Of a stretch of DNA of 64,000 nucleotides, positions 52,451 through 64,000 are shown in pieces. How positions within the stretch are numbered: the first letter of the stretch is position 1; each line of letters begins with the position of its first letter. Origin of the DNA: Aquarana catesbeiana (Eukaryota; Chordata; Amphibia; Anura; Ranidae); assembly GCF_042186555.1 (NCBI RefSeq), contig NC_133331.1:1847395-1911394 (forward strand), given 5' to 3'. Under the pieces are notes generated by a model. That model did no database searches and was not told where the DNA came from. It worked only from the letters and a program-made list of their open reading frames with translations. The position numbers were made by a program, and so were the translations under genes.

Positions 52451-53141
52451 CTTCGCCGTGTGATAATAACGTCAGCTTTTCCTCAGCGGCTCGGAAACGT
52501 TGTGTCGGCCGGCGTGACTGAATGAAAGTGGACCTGTAATGTGAGGATGAATCGTATTCCTTGTATAGTGGAGCTCAGGATGGACATGCATGTTGTGGTC
52601 TTAATGCGCGTCGATGCGACTGGACCGCCATCTTTAACTCTTTCGCTGCCGCTGATGTGAGGGTCAAGTCAGCAGGAGGCTTGTAAACGCTCCCAGCCGC
52701 TGTATTGTGTGATATGAAAAAAAAAGTTGCAGCAGCCACCGTTTTATTCTCCAGGGCCTCTGTTTTCAGAAATGATGTCATGTTTGCCGAGTTCTGGGTA
52801 ATTTTCCAGCATAAAATCCCGATAATAATGAATGTGAAAGGTTAGAAATTTGCACAGACAGGAAGTGGTTAATGAGGACCTGTCATTTCTGTTATGCTAT
52901 GACATTGGGGGGGGGGGGGGGGCTGTTAGCAATAAAGCTGAATGAAAAATCGTTACATTTAAAAAATATATAGTAACACAAAATCAATAGAAATGTATTT
53001 TTTATTTTTTTTAGAGGCCGCCTGATTTGGTGGCATCTTATCTGTGATGTCATCACATTTGGTGGGGTGATATGGGTTCCCTCCGACAATTTGTGAGTCA
53101 ATAAATAATCATAACCCCCCCCACATAATAAGCCCCATAAC
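52451..53141. other. Unique-looking sequence, no gene called
   Basis: Contains a poly-G run (52907-52922) and an AT-rich stretch. No exon-like or mobile sequence is recognised. Confidence 0.4.
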
Positions 53142-54427
53142 CAGGGGCGTAACTAGAAATCACAGGGCCCCATAGCAAAATGTTGTATGGGCCCCCCCCA
53201 TGCGTTTAATGGGCACAGTGGCTGCGTTTGGGCACAGTGGCTGCGTTTGACGGGCACAGTGGCTGCTTTTGACGGGCACAGTAGCTGCTTTTGACGGGCA
53301 CAGTGGCTGCGTTTAATGGGCACAGTGGCTGCGATTGACGGGCACAGTGGCTGCGTTTGACGGGCACAGTGGCTGCTTTTGACGGGCACAGTGGCTGCGT
53401 TTGACGGGCACAGTGGCTGCTTTTGACGGGCACAGTGGCTGCGTTTGACGGGCACAGTGGCTGCTTTTGACGGGCACAGTGGCTGCGTTTGACGGGCACA
53501 GTGGCTGCTTTTGACGGGCACAGTGGCTGCGTTTGACGGGCACAGTGGCTGCGTTTAATGGGCACAGTGGCTGCGATTGACGGGCACAGTGGCTACGTTT
53601 GATGGGCACAGTGGCTGCTTTTGACGGGCACAGTGGCTGCGTTTGACGGGCACAGTGGCTGCTTTTGACGGGCACAGTGGCTGCGTTTGACGGGCACAGT
53701 GGCTGCGTTTGATGGGCACAGTGGCTGCTTTTGACGGGCACAGTGGCTGCGTTTAATGGGCACAGTGGCTGCGATTGACGGGCACAGTGGCTGCGTTTGA
53801 CGGGCACAGTGGCTGCGTTTGACGGGCACAGTGGCTGCGTTTGATGGGCACAGTGGCTGCGTTTGATGGGCACAGTGGCTGCGTTTGACGGGCACAGTGG
53901 CTGCGTTTGACGGGCACAGTGGCTGCGTTTAATGGGCACAGTGGCTGCGATTGACGGGCACAGTGGCTGCGATTGACGGGCACAGTGGCTGCTTTTGATG
54001 TCACCTCAAATTACTTACAGGGTCATGTCAGGTGCAGTGCAGTCACTCACAGTCTCACAGCAAGGCAGGCAGCTCTTTTCAGAAACATTTCTCTCACTCT
54101 GCTCGCTTCCCTCCCTCTGAGCCACGCTGTCTGAAGATGGCAGAGGTGGGTGGAGCCCAGCTTGTTTTCCAGCCGCGGAGGCGGCGTGCTATGAATGTTG
54201 GGGCGGCCGCGGCCTCTGACATCCCTGGTTTCTAGGTGCCAGGAGGCCGGCGATTCTAGCAACCAGTGCAGTCAAGTGGCGTGCCACAGCTTCGGCGGCT
54301 CGGCGCCTTTTCTCTGCGGCAGCTTACAGCGCCGGGGCACACACCCGCCTAGGATCGGCCATGCTCACCAGGCCCCACTCAGCTGCGGGCCATGGGTCGC
54401 TATGGCACTGCCCATTCCCCCCCCCCC
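53142..54427. mobile_element. hAT-like repeat edge followed by an array
   Basis: CAGGGGCGTAACTAGAAATC, then CAGGGCCCCATAGC, is the left end of a dispersed element that I recognise from frog and fish genomes. The 22-bp array follows at once. A matching right end is not clear; GGGCCATGGGTCGCTATGGC near 54385 may be a relic. The 54001-54427 part is otherwise unassigned. Confidence 0.45.
53195..54000. repeat. 22-bp minisatellite
   Basis: About 36 units of GGGCACAGTGGCTGCGTTTG plus AC, with CTTTTGAC, CGATTGAC and CGTTTAATG variants in mosaic order. Three minus frames stay open (QPLCPSNAATVPVKRSHCA-like); artefacts. Confidence 0.96.
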
Positions 54428-57005
54428 ACTTCTATTACATGAGGAGGACTTAGACTTTGTGGGAATAACTGAATCTTGGTTCGATGAAAGGGGAACCTGG
54501 TTTGACAGCTCACACGATTGGCTGGCAAATGTCCACGGGTATTCCTTGTATTGTAAGGACAGGGAAGGTAGAAGAGGGGGAGGGGTGTGTCTATATGTAA
54601 AAAAATGATGCAAGGGTGGTAGAGAGGAGCAATATTATGAATGGGACAAGGGGGAGAGGAGGTGGAATCCGTGTGGGTAGAACTTCAAAGAGAAGAAGTG
54701 GTAAATTAGTAGTGAGGGTATGTTTTAGGCCAACCAACCTGAAGGAGGAGGAGGAGCTAGACCTCCTATCACAGTTGGAAATGTCAGTAAGACAGGGAAA
54801 CATCATCATAATGGGGGACTTCAATCACCCCGATATTGACTGGGCGGAGGAGACAGTTCACTCATTAAAGGCCCATCCTTTCATGAATGTTTTACAGGAC
54901 AACTTTATGTACCAATTGGTGGATTCCCAGACTAGAAAGAATGCCCTGTTAGATCTATTAATTACGAACGATCCAAGTCTGATCTCAGATGTAGCGATAC
55001 AGGACAACTTGGGATCTAGCAATCATAGAAAAGGGAGGCACAAGGGAAGCACAAGAACACTAAATTTCAGATGAGACAATTTTTCGGAACTGCAGTCATT
55101 ACTACATGACATCAATTGGGACCACATCTTAGATACATTGAACACGGAAGGAAAATGGGAATGCTTTAGGAGCATATTAAACAAAGGTGTCACACAGTGC
55201 ATTCCAATGGGAAATAAATATAGAAGAGCGAAGGTTAAACCTGGGTGGCTAAACTGTAATGTAAAAAGCCTTGTTAAAGAGGAAAAAAAGGGCTTTAAAC
55301 AATATAAAGAAGGATGGGTCACTGTCAGCATTCCAACACTACAAGGAATGCAATAAGAAGTATAAGAATGCAATCAGGGTGTCCAAAAAAAGATTAGGAG
55401 AGACACATAGCGGAGGGGAGTAAAAACAAAATCCAAAGACATTTTTTAGATACATTAACAGTAAAAAGGCAAAATCAGAGCACATTGCCCCCCATAAAAG
55501 ACGAGGATGGTTACAGACAACACAGAGAAGGCAACTGTACTAAATGCCTTCTTCTTCTCAGTTTTTACACAGGAAAAGGAGGGGAATACCGACTACGACA
55601 GTACTGTGACTTCACAGGGTGTACCCTCGTGTCTAACAGAGGCCGGAGTAAAGGAAAGACTAGATACACTTAATACAAATAAATCAGCAGGACTAGATGG
55701 CTTGCACCTGAGAGTCCTCAGAGAACTCAGTCAGGTTATAGCCAGACCTGTATTCCTGATCTTTGTGGACAGCATACTGATTGGCTTTTCTCCAATCAGC
55801 TGGTACAAATCCTATGTGGGACCAATTATTCAAAAAGGATAGAGATAAATCCCTGGGAACTACAGGTCAGTCAGCCTAACATCAATAGTAGGTAAATTAA
55901 TAGAGGGAATGATAACGGACTTTATACAAAAATGTACTGAAGGAAAAAATATCTTGCGTAGTTATCAGCATGGATTTACGAAAGGTCGTTCCTGCCAGAC
56001 CAATCTGCTAACATTCTATGAGGAATTGAGCTGCCATCTACACAGGGGAAGGCCGTAGACGTGGTGTATCTGGATTTTGCAAAGTCATTTGATACAGTTC
56101 CCCATAAGCGCTTAATCTACAAGCTGAGGTCTGCAGGAATGGACCATAACGTTGGTTCTTGGTAAAAAAACTGGTTACAGGGGAGTGTCCAAAGGGTGGT
56201 GATAAATAACGTACTCAGACTGGTCAGGAGTGGTAAGTGGAGTCCCCCAAGGTTCTGTCTTGGGACCAATTGTATTCAATTCATTCATAAATGATAGAGA
56301 GGACGGGATAAATAGATCAATCTCAGTGTTTGCGGACGACACAAAAATAACTTCACATCAGGATATAGAAATTTTCAGAAAGACCTGAATAAAATAATGG
56401 AGAGGGCTGATACATGGCAAATGAGGTTTAATGTGGAGAATTGTAAAGTAATGCACTTGGGGGCAAAAAATATAAATACAAACTACTCACTACGGGGAGA
56501 ACCTCTGGTGGAATCATGGATGGAGAAAGATCTGGGGGTCCTAATAGATGACAGATTGAGAAATAGCATGAAATGTCAAGCTGCAGCTATCAAAGCCGGC
56601 AGAATATTGGCACCACATCTGGAGTATTCCGTCCAGTTCTGGTCACTAGTCCTCAGGAAGGATCTGCTAGAACTGGAGAGAGTCCAGAGAAGGGCAACAA
56701 AACTAATAAGGGGACTGGAGGACCTCGATTATGACGAACGACTGCAAACACTACATTTTATTCTCGCTGGAGAAAAGACGCTTGAGAGGGGACATGATAG
56801 CGATCTCCAAATATCTCAATGGGGATCCCAGCATAGGAAAAAACTATTCAGTCTCAGGGAGTGTAAAAGGACACGGGGGCCACCATGAGATTGGAGGAGA
56901 AGGTTTAACCTCAAGCAGTGCAGGAGGTTTGTCACTGTCAGGCGATAAGGATGTGGAACTCTCTCCCACAATTGGTGGAGTCAGCGGGGAGTATGGATAT
57001 TTTTA
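54428..57005 (+). pseudogene. CR1-like ORF2 (endonuclease and reverse transcriptase), broken
   Basis: Pieces in several plus frames: endonuclease block IIIMGDFNHPDIDWAEETVH near 54805; NKSAGLDGLHLRVLRELSQV near 55680, start of the polymerase; YQHGFTKGRSCQTNLLTFYE near 55960; VVYLDFAKSFDTVPHKRLIY near 56060; SGVPQGSVLGPIVFN; then SVFADDTKI near 56330, with the catalytic Asp pair. The thumb region is EKDLGVLIDDRLRNS and LELERVQRRATKLIRGLEDL near 56680. Stops and frameshifts (for example near 55070, 55840, 56165 and 56370) separate the blocks. Inactive. Confidence 0.85.
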
Positions 57006-57150
57006 GAAGACTCTTAGATGTGCATTTTAAAGAACAAAACATACAGAGATATAGGAAATAATTATAGACACTGACTCACGTACACCTACACTGGTTGAAC
57101 TGGATGGACTATTGTCTTTATTCAACCTCACCGACTATGTAACTATGACA
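54428..57150 (+). mobile_element. CR1-type LINE, 5' truncated
   Basis: It begins inside the endonuclease (DLDFVGITESWFDERG; GYSLYCKDREGRRGGGVCLY) and keeps the order endonuclease, reverse transcriptase, C-terminal region, short 3' UTR. The 3' end, GGTTGAACTGGATGGACTAT then CAACCTCACCGACTATGTAA, is repeated in reverse at 61633-61720. About 2.7 kb remains, without a target duplication that I can see. Confidence 0.85.
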
Positions 57151-57179
57151 CAAAATTATATTCTTATTCTTAGATGTGG

Positions 57180-58009
57180 TGGCTGCATTCCTTTTCCTTT
57201 TCTAGCCTGACACCCAAGATGGGAGTTATTTTATCCCAATCTTACCCATTGACACCAGTAAAGGGAATTGTTTATCCCACTGAAAACCAAGATGGGGCTT
57301 ATTGTGTCCTTATTGACACCAATGGGGCTTATTTTATCCCACTGACACCAATGGGGTTTATCCCAGTGATACCAATGATGTTGCTTTTTTTTTTCCACCG
57401 ACACCAACGGTGGGGCTTTTTTTTAATCCACTGGTACTGACAATGAGGGTTATCTCATCTTGCGGACACAAACAATGGATGAGATAAAATAAGCAGAATT
57501 AGTGGTGTCACAGGGATAAATAAGCCCCGTCATTGGTGTCAGTTGAATAAAATAAGGTCCATATCGGTGTTACTGTTATGGGGCCTACTGACACCAACAA
57601 TATAGAGTTTGCTTTTTCCCACCGATGCAGTGGGATTTATTTTATTCCAATGACACCAATAGTGGGACCGTTTTTTTTCCTCTGACTAACACAAACAATT
57701 ACCGGTATGTTTCTTTTGCTCCAATTGACACCAATCATGGGGCCCATTTTATCTCACTGACACCAATCATGGGGCCCATTTTATCTCACTGACACCAATC
57801 ATGGGGTCTATTTCTTCACTGACCCTGTATACCAACAATAGTCCTAATTTTCCTCCTGTTGTCACAATGACGGGACGTATTTTATCCCTTTGAAATCAAT
57901 GATAGAATTTTTTTATGCTACTGACACCAACAATTGGGCTTATTGTATCCATCTGACATCACCGATATGGAGTTTATTCTACTACACTGACACCAACAAT
58001 GATGGGGGT
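57180..58009. repeat. Decayed CACTGACACCAATGATGGG repeat
   Basis: Irregular units of 25-35 bp sharing TGACACCAATNATGGGGCTT and TATTTTATCCCACTG, heavily diverged. It is the same theme as the complement of the 28.6-30.0 kb array. It passes without a break into the uniform array that follows. Confidence 0.75.
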
Positions 58010-58885
58010 TATTATCCTGCTGATACAATGATGAGGGGTTATTATCCAGCTGATACAATGATGGGGGTTATTATCCCGCTGATACAATGATGGGGGTTAT
58101 TATCCCCTGATACAATGATGAGGGGTTATTATCCCGCTGATACAATGATGGGGGTTATTATCCCGCTGATACAATGATGAGGGGTTATTATCCCGCTGAT
58201 ACAATGATGGGGGTTATTATCCAGCTGATACAATGATGGGGGTTATTATCCCGCTGATACAATGATGGGGGTTATTATCCCCTGATACAATGATGGGGGT
58301 TATTATCCCGCTGATACAATGATGAGGGGTTATTATCCCGCTGATACAATGATGGGGGTTATTATCCAGCTGATACAATGATGGGGGTTATTATCCCGCT
58401 GATACAATGATGAGGGGTTATTATCCCCTGATACAATGATGGGGGTTATTATCCCGCTGATACAATGATGGGGGTTATTATCCAGCTGATACAATGATGG
58501 GGGTTATTATCCCGCTGATACAATGATGGGGGTTATTATCCCACTGATACAATGATGGGGGTTATTATCCCGCTGATACAATGATGGGGGTTATTATCCC
58601 GCTGATACAATGATGGGGGTTATTATCCCGCTGATACAATGATGAGGGGTTATTATCCCGCTGACATAGATGCATGGGGGTTATTATCCCGCTGATACAA
58701 TGATGGGGGTTATTATCCCGCTGACATAGATGCATGGGGGTTATTATCCCGCTGATACAATGATAGGGGTTATTATCCCGCTGACATAGATGCATGGGGG
58801 TTATTATCCCGCTGATACAATGATGGGGGTTATTATCCCGCTGATACAATGATGGGGGTTATTATCCCGCTGACATAGATGCTTG
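58010..58885. repeat. 28-bp minisatellite
   Basis: About 31 units of GCTGATACAATGATGGGGGT plus TATTATCC. A 30-bp variant with GACATAGATGCATGG appears four times between 58660 and 58885. The left edge grades into the decayed repeat, as if the array grew from it. Confidence 0.95.
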
Positions 58886-58993
58886 GGGGCTTATTTTTCT
58901 CTCTGACACAACAATGGGATTTTATTATTAGGCCAATTAACACAAACATAATCTTGTGTGTCTTTCGCTTTTCAGTGTATTGTTATTTTTTTT

Positions 58994-59900
58994 AACCACT
59001 TGCCCCCCGGAAGATTTACCCCCCTTCCTGACCAGGCCATTTTTTGCGATATGGCACTGGGTCACTTTAACTGACAATTGCGCGGTCATGTGATGCTTTA
59101 CCCAAATAAAATGTATGGCCTCTTTTTCCCCTTTTGGTGGTATTTGATCACCTCGGCGGTTTTTATTTTTTGCGCTATAAACAAAAAAAAAGCCACAATT
59201 TTGAAAAAAAAAAACAATATTTTTTTACTTTCTGCTATAAAACATCAAAAAAAAAATGTAAAACACCAGATTTCTTCATCAGTTTAGGCCAATATGTATT
59301 CTGCTACATATTTTTGGTACGAAGAATCCCAATAAGCGTTTATTGATCGGTTTGCACAAAAGTCATCACTTCTACAAACTATGGGATATTTATTTATTTT
59401 TATTTTGTGTACTAGTAATGGCGGAGATCAGTGTCTTATAGCGGGACTGCGACATTGCGGCGGACAATCGGACACCCAACTGACACTTTTTGGGGACCAG
59501 TGCTAAAAATATGCACTGTCACTGTACTAATGACCCTGACTGGGAAGGGGTTAACATCAGGGGCGCTCAAAGGGTTAAATGTGTGGCTAGCTGGTGTTTG
59601 TGTTCTGTGTGGGGGAGGGGCTTGTATTAGGAGAAGGAACGGATCCTTGTACATGCTTTGCAGGAACACAGGATCCATGCCTTCCCCACTGACAGAACGG
59701 CGATCTGCAGCTGTACTAAATGATCGGTGGGCATCGAGTCCGCCTTACCCGCAGATCAGCTCCCGCCATGTATAATCACAGAGGGAGTGGGTCACCGGCG
59801 GCGTGCATGCGCGCCCCAGACCCAGAAGTGTTGGATCACATACCGGGTACGTGATCCGGTACAGCAGTGCCTCCTTGCCGCCGTATATGTAAGTTTTAGG
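58994..59900 (+). repeat. Ranid dispersed repeat, family R1, fullest copy
   Basis: Begins TTAACCACTTGCCCCCCGGA and passes through TTAACTGACAATTGCGCGGT, GGTGGTATTTGATCACCTCG, TTTTTGCGCTATAAAC, AGGCCAATATGTATTCTGCT, AATGGCGGAGATC and GGGACTGCGACATTGCGGCG to GGGGTTAACATCAGGGG, then a GC-rich end. No protein coding is seen. I recognise it as very abundant in Rana-type genomes. Confidence 0.75.
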
Positions 59901-60481
59901 GGCAGCAATTGGTCAATACGCATCGCCTTATATCGCGATTACTTCTCTATCTACATATTCTCCATTGGCTGGCGGCTCATTACTGCCCCATGTGGTCATT
60001 GTACTGCAGGACTCTAAATAAACGATTTATTGGTTATAAATAAAAACTGTAATCTGCAGCAGCCAATGAAAAGTGTCAGATACAGAAGGTGGGTGGGGAC
60101 TGGTTGCAATGGTCACCTGGTGTTGGGTTTGGATCTGTGTATTGGGACTTTATTGATCCTTTAATAGGAAACCTTTAGTGGAGGAGGGGAGAGGCTGGCA
60201 GCGCATCGTCTCATCGTTCGCTCTCTCATAACTCCTCCCAGTTGTGGTGGGCACGTCCAATCCGGATGGAATTCCTCATGAAGAGATGTGCAGAATTCCA
60301 CTCTGCGGGGGGGGGGGGGGGGGGTTGGGCTCCGGCCATTCCTATAGGATTCCTCTAGGTGGAGGATGGCAGCCATGGAAGTACAGCGGGATCGTTCTGT
60401 CCACCCCAACACCTTGTCCATAGGCGGCCCCCGAGGGCCAGAGCTGTAGAGGACTTTTATAGTATAATTTTACCTCATCGT
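59901..60481. other. No gene recognised
   Basis: Includes a poly-G run (60307-60324). The part before it resembles generic dispersed sequence. No array or coding block is supported. Confidence 0.4.
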
Positions 60482-60675
60482 TAGGGTGACCACATGTCCC
60501 GGATTGCCTGGGACAGTCCTGCATTTTGCGGGTCTGTCCCGAGCAACTTCACAATACAGTGTCCTGGAATGAAACTGACACAGCCCCCCCCTCCCGGACT
60601 GATCTGATGCCCCCAAAAAAGGCCACATTGCCACTTTACTCAATACTTGTCCTGGCCGGCCAAGATGGTCACCCT
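60482..60675. mobile_element. MITE with TAGGGTGACCA ends
   Basis: The left end TAGGGTGACCACATGTCCCG and right end GGCCAAGATGGTCACCCTA are imperfect inverted repeats about 190 bp apart. The interior is GTCCCGAGC-rich and has no coding capacity. It is a widespread type in vertebrates by recognition. Confidence 0.65.
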
Positions 60676-60999
60676 AGCTGAGAGGCTGTCTATTTACCTT
60701 GTCCCGCCACTGGCTCTGCCCTGCAGTGATTAGAAAAAGAGGCGGGATTTATGATTTCTCCAATCACAAGCAGGGGGCGGGGTCCAGGGATTGTGCTTCT
60801 CCATTCCCATTCCTCCGTGTTCTGTCAGAAGCTGATCATGGCCGGACACCAGGATCCCCTCCCCAACCATTACACACTGAGGACAGCATGACCGGGCCAC
60901 AAAGCCAGCCAGGTGAGACCATGACCGTGTGTGTTCCCTCCCCCTCCTCTCCGTTATCCATCACACCGTCCACAGATCCCGATTAAGGCACTTACCAGA
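60676..60999. other. No gene recognised
   Basis: Short unique-looking sequence between the MITE and the Tc1 fragment. Nothing supported. Confidence 0.4.
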
Positions 61000-61620
61000 C
61001 ATTCTCCTAAACGTCAAGCTTTCCAGCATTTCATTTGGAAATCGCGGTCCCAGAGTCTGGGGGAGGAGTGGAGAGGCACAGAATCCAAGTTGCATGAGGT
61101 CCAGTGTGAAGTTTCCACAGTCAGTGATGATTTGAGGAGTCTTGTCATCTGCTGGTGTTGGTCCTCTGTGTCTTATCAAATCCAAAGTCAGAGCAGCCCT
61201 CTAGCAGGAGATTCTAGAGCTCTTCATGCTTCCCTCTGCTGACCAGCTTTCTGGAGATGCTGATTTCATTTTCCAGCAGGACTTGGCTCCTCCCACACAG
61301 CCAAAACTACCAATATCTGGTCACATGATCATGGGATCACTGGGCTTGATTGGCCAGCAAACTCGCCTGACCTAAACCCCCGTTGAGAATCTGTGGGGGG
61401 TTGTCAAGAGGAAGATGAGAGACACCAAACCCAACAATGCAGATGACCTGAAGGCCGCTATCAAGACAACCTGGACTTCCATAACACCTCATAAGTGCCA
61501 CAGACTGATCACCTCCATGCCACGCCGCATTGATGCCATAATTGTTGCCAAAGGAGCCCCGACCAAGTATTGAGTACATACTATACTGTACATGGACAGA
61601 CTCCTCACTAAGACAACATT
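61000..61620 (+). mobile_element. Tc1-like transposon fragment (third lineage)
   Basis: Plus-strand pieces of a Tc1 transposase in shifting frames: CAGCATTTCATTTGGAAATC (QHFIWKSR), a Phe-Gln-Gln-Asp stretch with the second Asp (FIFQQDLA), and TGGCCAGCAAACTCGCCTGA (WPANSPDL). Then ESVGG-type frame loss, and MPRRIDAIIVAKGAPTKY with a stop at 61571. Both ends and the N terminus are missing. Confidence 0.8.
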
Positions 61621-61632
61621 TCTGGATTAAAA

Positions 61633-61720
61633 ATCCTTACATAGTTACATAGTAGGTGAGGTTGAAAAAAGACACAAGTCCATCAAGTCCAACCTATGTG
61701 TGTGATTATGTGTGATTTTA
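61633..61720 (-). mobile_element. CR1-type LINE 3' tail, reversed
   Basis: TACATAGTTACATAGTAGGT, then GAGGTTGAAAAAAGACACAA and GTCCATCAAGTCCAACC, is the complement of the LINE 3' end at 57080-57148. A severely 5'-truncated copy (under 100 bp), typical of LINE retroposition. Confidence 0.8.
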
Positions 61721-62940
61721 GTGGTCTTTTGTAATATTCTCATTTTCTGAGACACTGAATTTTGGGGTGTCACTCGCTGTAAGCCATAATTATCAAAATT
61801 AAAAGAAAGAAATGCTGGAAATACACAGTAGATGGTTGAGGGATTATTTTTCTTCCACTGACACAACAATGGGACTTATTTTATCACAATTCATACATAA
61901 TCTTGTGTGTCTATCGCTTTTATGTGTATTATTTTTCCTTTTATGAACGGGGGGGGGGGATACTTGAGATCCAAAGATAGAAGAAGTCTCTCCGGCACTG
62001 TTCAGGTTACTCAAACCGTTATGACAAATGTTGGCGTTATCTGCACCTTGGAGCTCCGTGTTCTCCACGGTTCGGTAACTTCTGATCCCGATGATTGTCA
62101 CATTACCCGCCGCACTAGTGACACGAACGAAGGGAAGAGATTATTATATCCTTAAATGACAAAGCTATGCGGAGCTGAAAGGATTTGAAGGTTCGTTCCA
62201 TGGGGAGTGTGAGGTACTGAACGCAATGTCACTTCATTTTTCCAAGGACAAAGCAAAGTATCTTAAATCTCATCAACACCGCTCACGATACGACGAGGGG
62301 GGGGGGGGGGGGGTCAGTCATTTTGCCAAAAACAAAATTCGTCATCATAAGCAGCATTAAGCAAGGACTTTTCATTAAGCCCCATCGGAGAACTGGCAAG
62401 CCATAAGATTTCTTCAATGAATGTTGTAAATGCTTTAGCAGAGCAGTGAAATCATTCCACACTTCAGTCTGGCTCTACTTGAATTGAAGCAACTATTTTT
62501 TTCTACAACCCAGCTCTCAAAATCTGAACACATTCCATAAATCCTGATATGATAACATTATAGTCATAACAAGTGTCTACCCAAATCTGATACCAGACAT
62601 GCCTGTGCTATAATGTACAACAAACTGGTCACATTAAATGTCCTAAAAGATGTCTACATGTGACGTATATCATGTTTGGTCTTTTTCAAATTATAATTTC
62701 ATTCTATTCAATAATACATTGGGTGTCAGACTGTAAAGCATGGTTACTAGGAAATATAGATATAATCAGAAAAGTGATGATGTAGGAGTGTCAACTGTAA
62801 TCTCATCAAACACTTCATCCCTCCAACCCCACACCACTCAGCCCTTTTCATCAGGTAGAGTTGGTAAAACCCTCAAGCTTTCAAGTTTCCATGGAAACCA
62901 TGCTGGATTGCTAAGGGTCATTCATGACAGCCAATGACCT
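61721..62940. other. Longest repeat-poor stretch in the right half
   Basis: Apart from a poly-G run (62297-62313) and an AATTTTGGGGTGTCACTCGC block near 61760, the sequence looks single-copy and AT-leaning. No coding frame longer than 82 codons and no recognisable exon. If any conserved noncoding element lies downstream of MLF2, this is a candidate place. Confidence 0.4.
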
Positions 62941-62949
62941 TAATACATT

Positions 62950-63300
62950 AGACTGGACATCAGATTGGACCCTTTTTTAACATCAACAATGGGATTTATT
63001 TTATCCCACTGACACCAATGATGGTGCAATGCTTATTTTCTGACAGCAATGATATAGAGTTTATTTTGCTCTCACTGACACCAGCAATGGGGCTAATGTT
63101 ATCCCAAAGACGCCAATGATGGAACTTTTTTTTTTTTTTCCAACTGGCACTGATATGTCCCATCAGTGGTGTAAATGGGATAAATGAAGTCCCGTTGTTG
63201 ACGAGGTAAAATAAATTCTATTTTGGTGTCGGAGAGATAAAATATTTCCCATTGTGTTGCTATCAGTGGGATAAAATAAGCTGAATCTTTAGGCCTCATG
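62950..63300. repeat. Decayed CACTGACACCAATGATGG repeat, second site
   Basis: Units with TATTTTATCCCACTGACACC and AATGATGG, strongly diverged and partly inverted (CATCAGTGGTGTAAATGGGA). Same theme as 57180-58009 and the 28.6-kb array. Confidence 0.65.
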
Positions 63301-63600
63301 GCACACTGGACGTTATAATAACATTATAAAAACGCCAGTAGCTTTGCAGTGAGTTTTTCAACTTTTTTCAATGTTTTTGCAATAGCGCTTATTTGCGGTT
63401 CTTAGCGTTTATCAGTATTAGGGTTTCAGCGTTTTTGTTTTTTTTGTCAATGGATCAAAAACGTTAAAAAACGCTGGTGAGCGAAATTTTTGAGCGTTTA
63501 TCAGCGTTAGAGCGTTTTTACAGCTGAAAAACGTCTCTCAGAACCCACTAGTTTTGGGGTTTTTTTACTGCTCAAAAACACCACTGCCCAAAACTGCTGA
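63300..63600. repeat. Dispersed repeat with GCGTTTTT boxes
   Basis: GGCCTCATGGCACACTGGAC, then several AACGCC, GCGTTTAT and GAGCGTTTTTAC boxes, resembling 4588-4780. No coding. Confidence 0.5.
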
Positions 63601-63609
63601 TAACAGCCT

Positions 63610-64000
63610 ATGTGTGCATGGATACATAGGAGAACATGGACACATAGGATGACATGGACACATAGGAGAACATGGACACATAGGATGACATGGACACATA
63701 GGAGAACATGGACACATAGGATGACATGGACACATAGGATGACATGGACACATAGGAGAACATGGACACATAGGAGAACATGGACACATAGGATGACATG
63801 GACACATAGGATGACATGGACACATAGGATGACATGGACACATAGGAGAACATGGACACATAGGATGACATGGACACATAGGATGACATGGACACATAGG
63901 ATGACATGGACACATAGGAGAACATGGACACATAGGAGAACATGGACACATAGGAGAACATGGACACATAGGAGAACATGGACACATAGGATGACATGGA
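63610..64000. repeat. 18-bp minisatellite running off the window
   Basis: About 21 units of GGACACATAGGATGACAT or GGACACATAGGAGAACAT, exact to 18 bp, in mosaic order. Eighteen bp is six codons, hence the open minus frames with MCPCSP and SSYVSM repeats. It continues beyond 64000. Confidence 0.96.

Noticed and set aside
63565..63997. Cys/Pro/Met-rich minus frames
   Set aside because: Translations of the 18-bp array at the window edge.

Overview
The window is vertebrate nuclear DNA, most likely from a ranid frog. The evidence is short exons with GT/AG borders in large introns, a CR1-type LINE, several Tc1/mariner and hAT elements, tRNA-derived SINEs, and long dispersed families that I recognise from memory as abundant in Rana/Lithobates genomes. 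The species call is recognition only and was not tested by a search. Two runs of exactly 500 N (3232-3731 and 22974-23473) are placeholder assembly gaps.

One host gene is supported: myeloid leukemia factor 2 (MLF2), on the + strand. Six coding exons are visible (5151-5283, 5996-6031, 20939-20992, 28310-28441, 30245-30404, 32362-32522). They keep frame and give about 224 residues. The first coding exon (about 17 residues) is upstream or in a gap. The stop codon sits 3 nt before a splice donor, and a probable 3'UTR exon runs from 36597 to about 37390 with AATAAA at 37365. The gene covers more than 32 kb here, with a 14.9-kb intron between exons of only 36 and 54 nt.

By rough summing of the arrays, more than a third of the window is tandem repeat, in over twenty separate minisatellites. 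The largest is a 6.3-kb GATG-based array at 7.6-13.9 kb. Many arrays lie inside recognisable transposable elements: hAT-like elements at 21.0-22.9, 28.5-30.1 and 53.1 kb, a MITE family at 6.1-7.2 kb, a ranid repeat at 31.3 kb, a LINE ORF2 tail at 49.1-50.9 kb, and four Tc1/mariner copies. In the four Tc1 copies the array is at the same place in the transposase, the glycine-rich stretch before the conserved WG(C/W)F motif. This is the most interesting pattern in the window.

Downstream of MLF2 (37.4-64 kb) there is no convincing host gene. The region holds a 1.7-kb inverted duplication of SINE plus Tc1 (37.6-39.3 kb), a Tc1 element (42.9-45.3 kb), two LTR-like repeats (45.6 and 48.7 kb) beside a foldback with two 502-bp indel-free arms (46.8-48.7 kb), an 80-bp array with a 638-bp higher-order period, a 5'-truncated CR1 LINE (54.4-57.15 kb), decayed and fresh versions of one minisatellite family (57.2-58.9 kb), further Tc1 and MITE fragments, and an 18-bp array that runs off the right end. 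I see no tRNA, rRNA or snRNA gene, no CRISPR array, and nothing resembling a dedicated defence or biosynthetic system.
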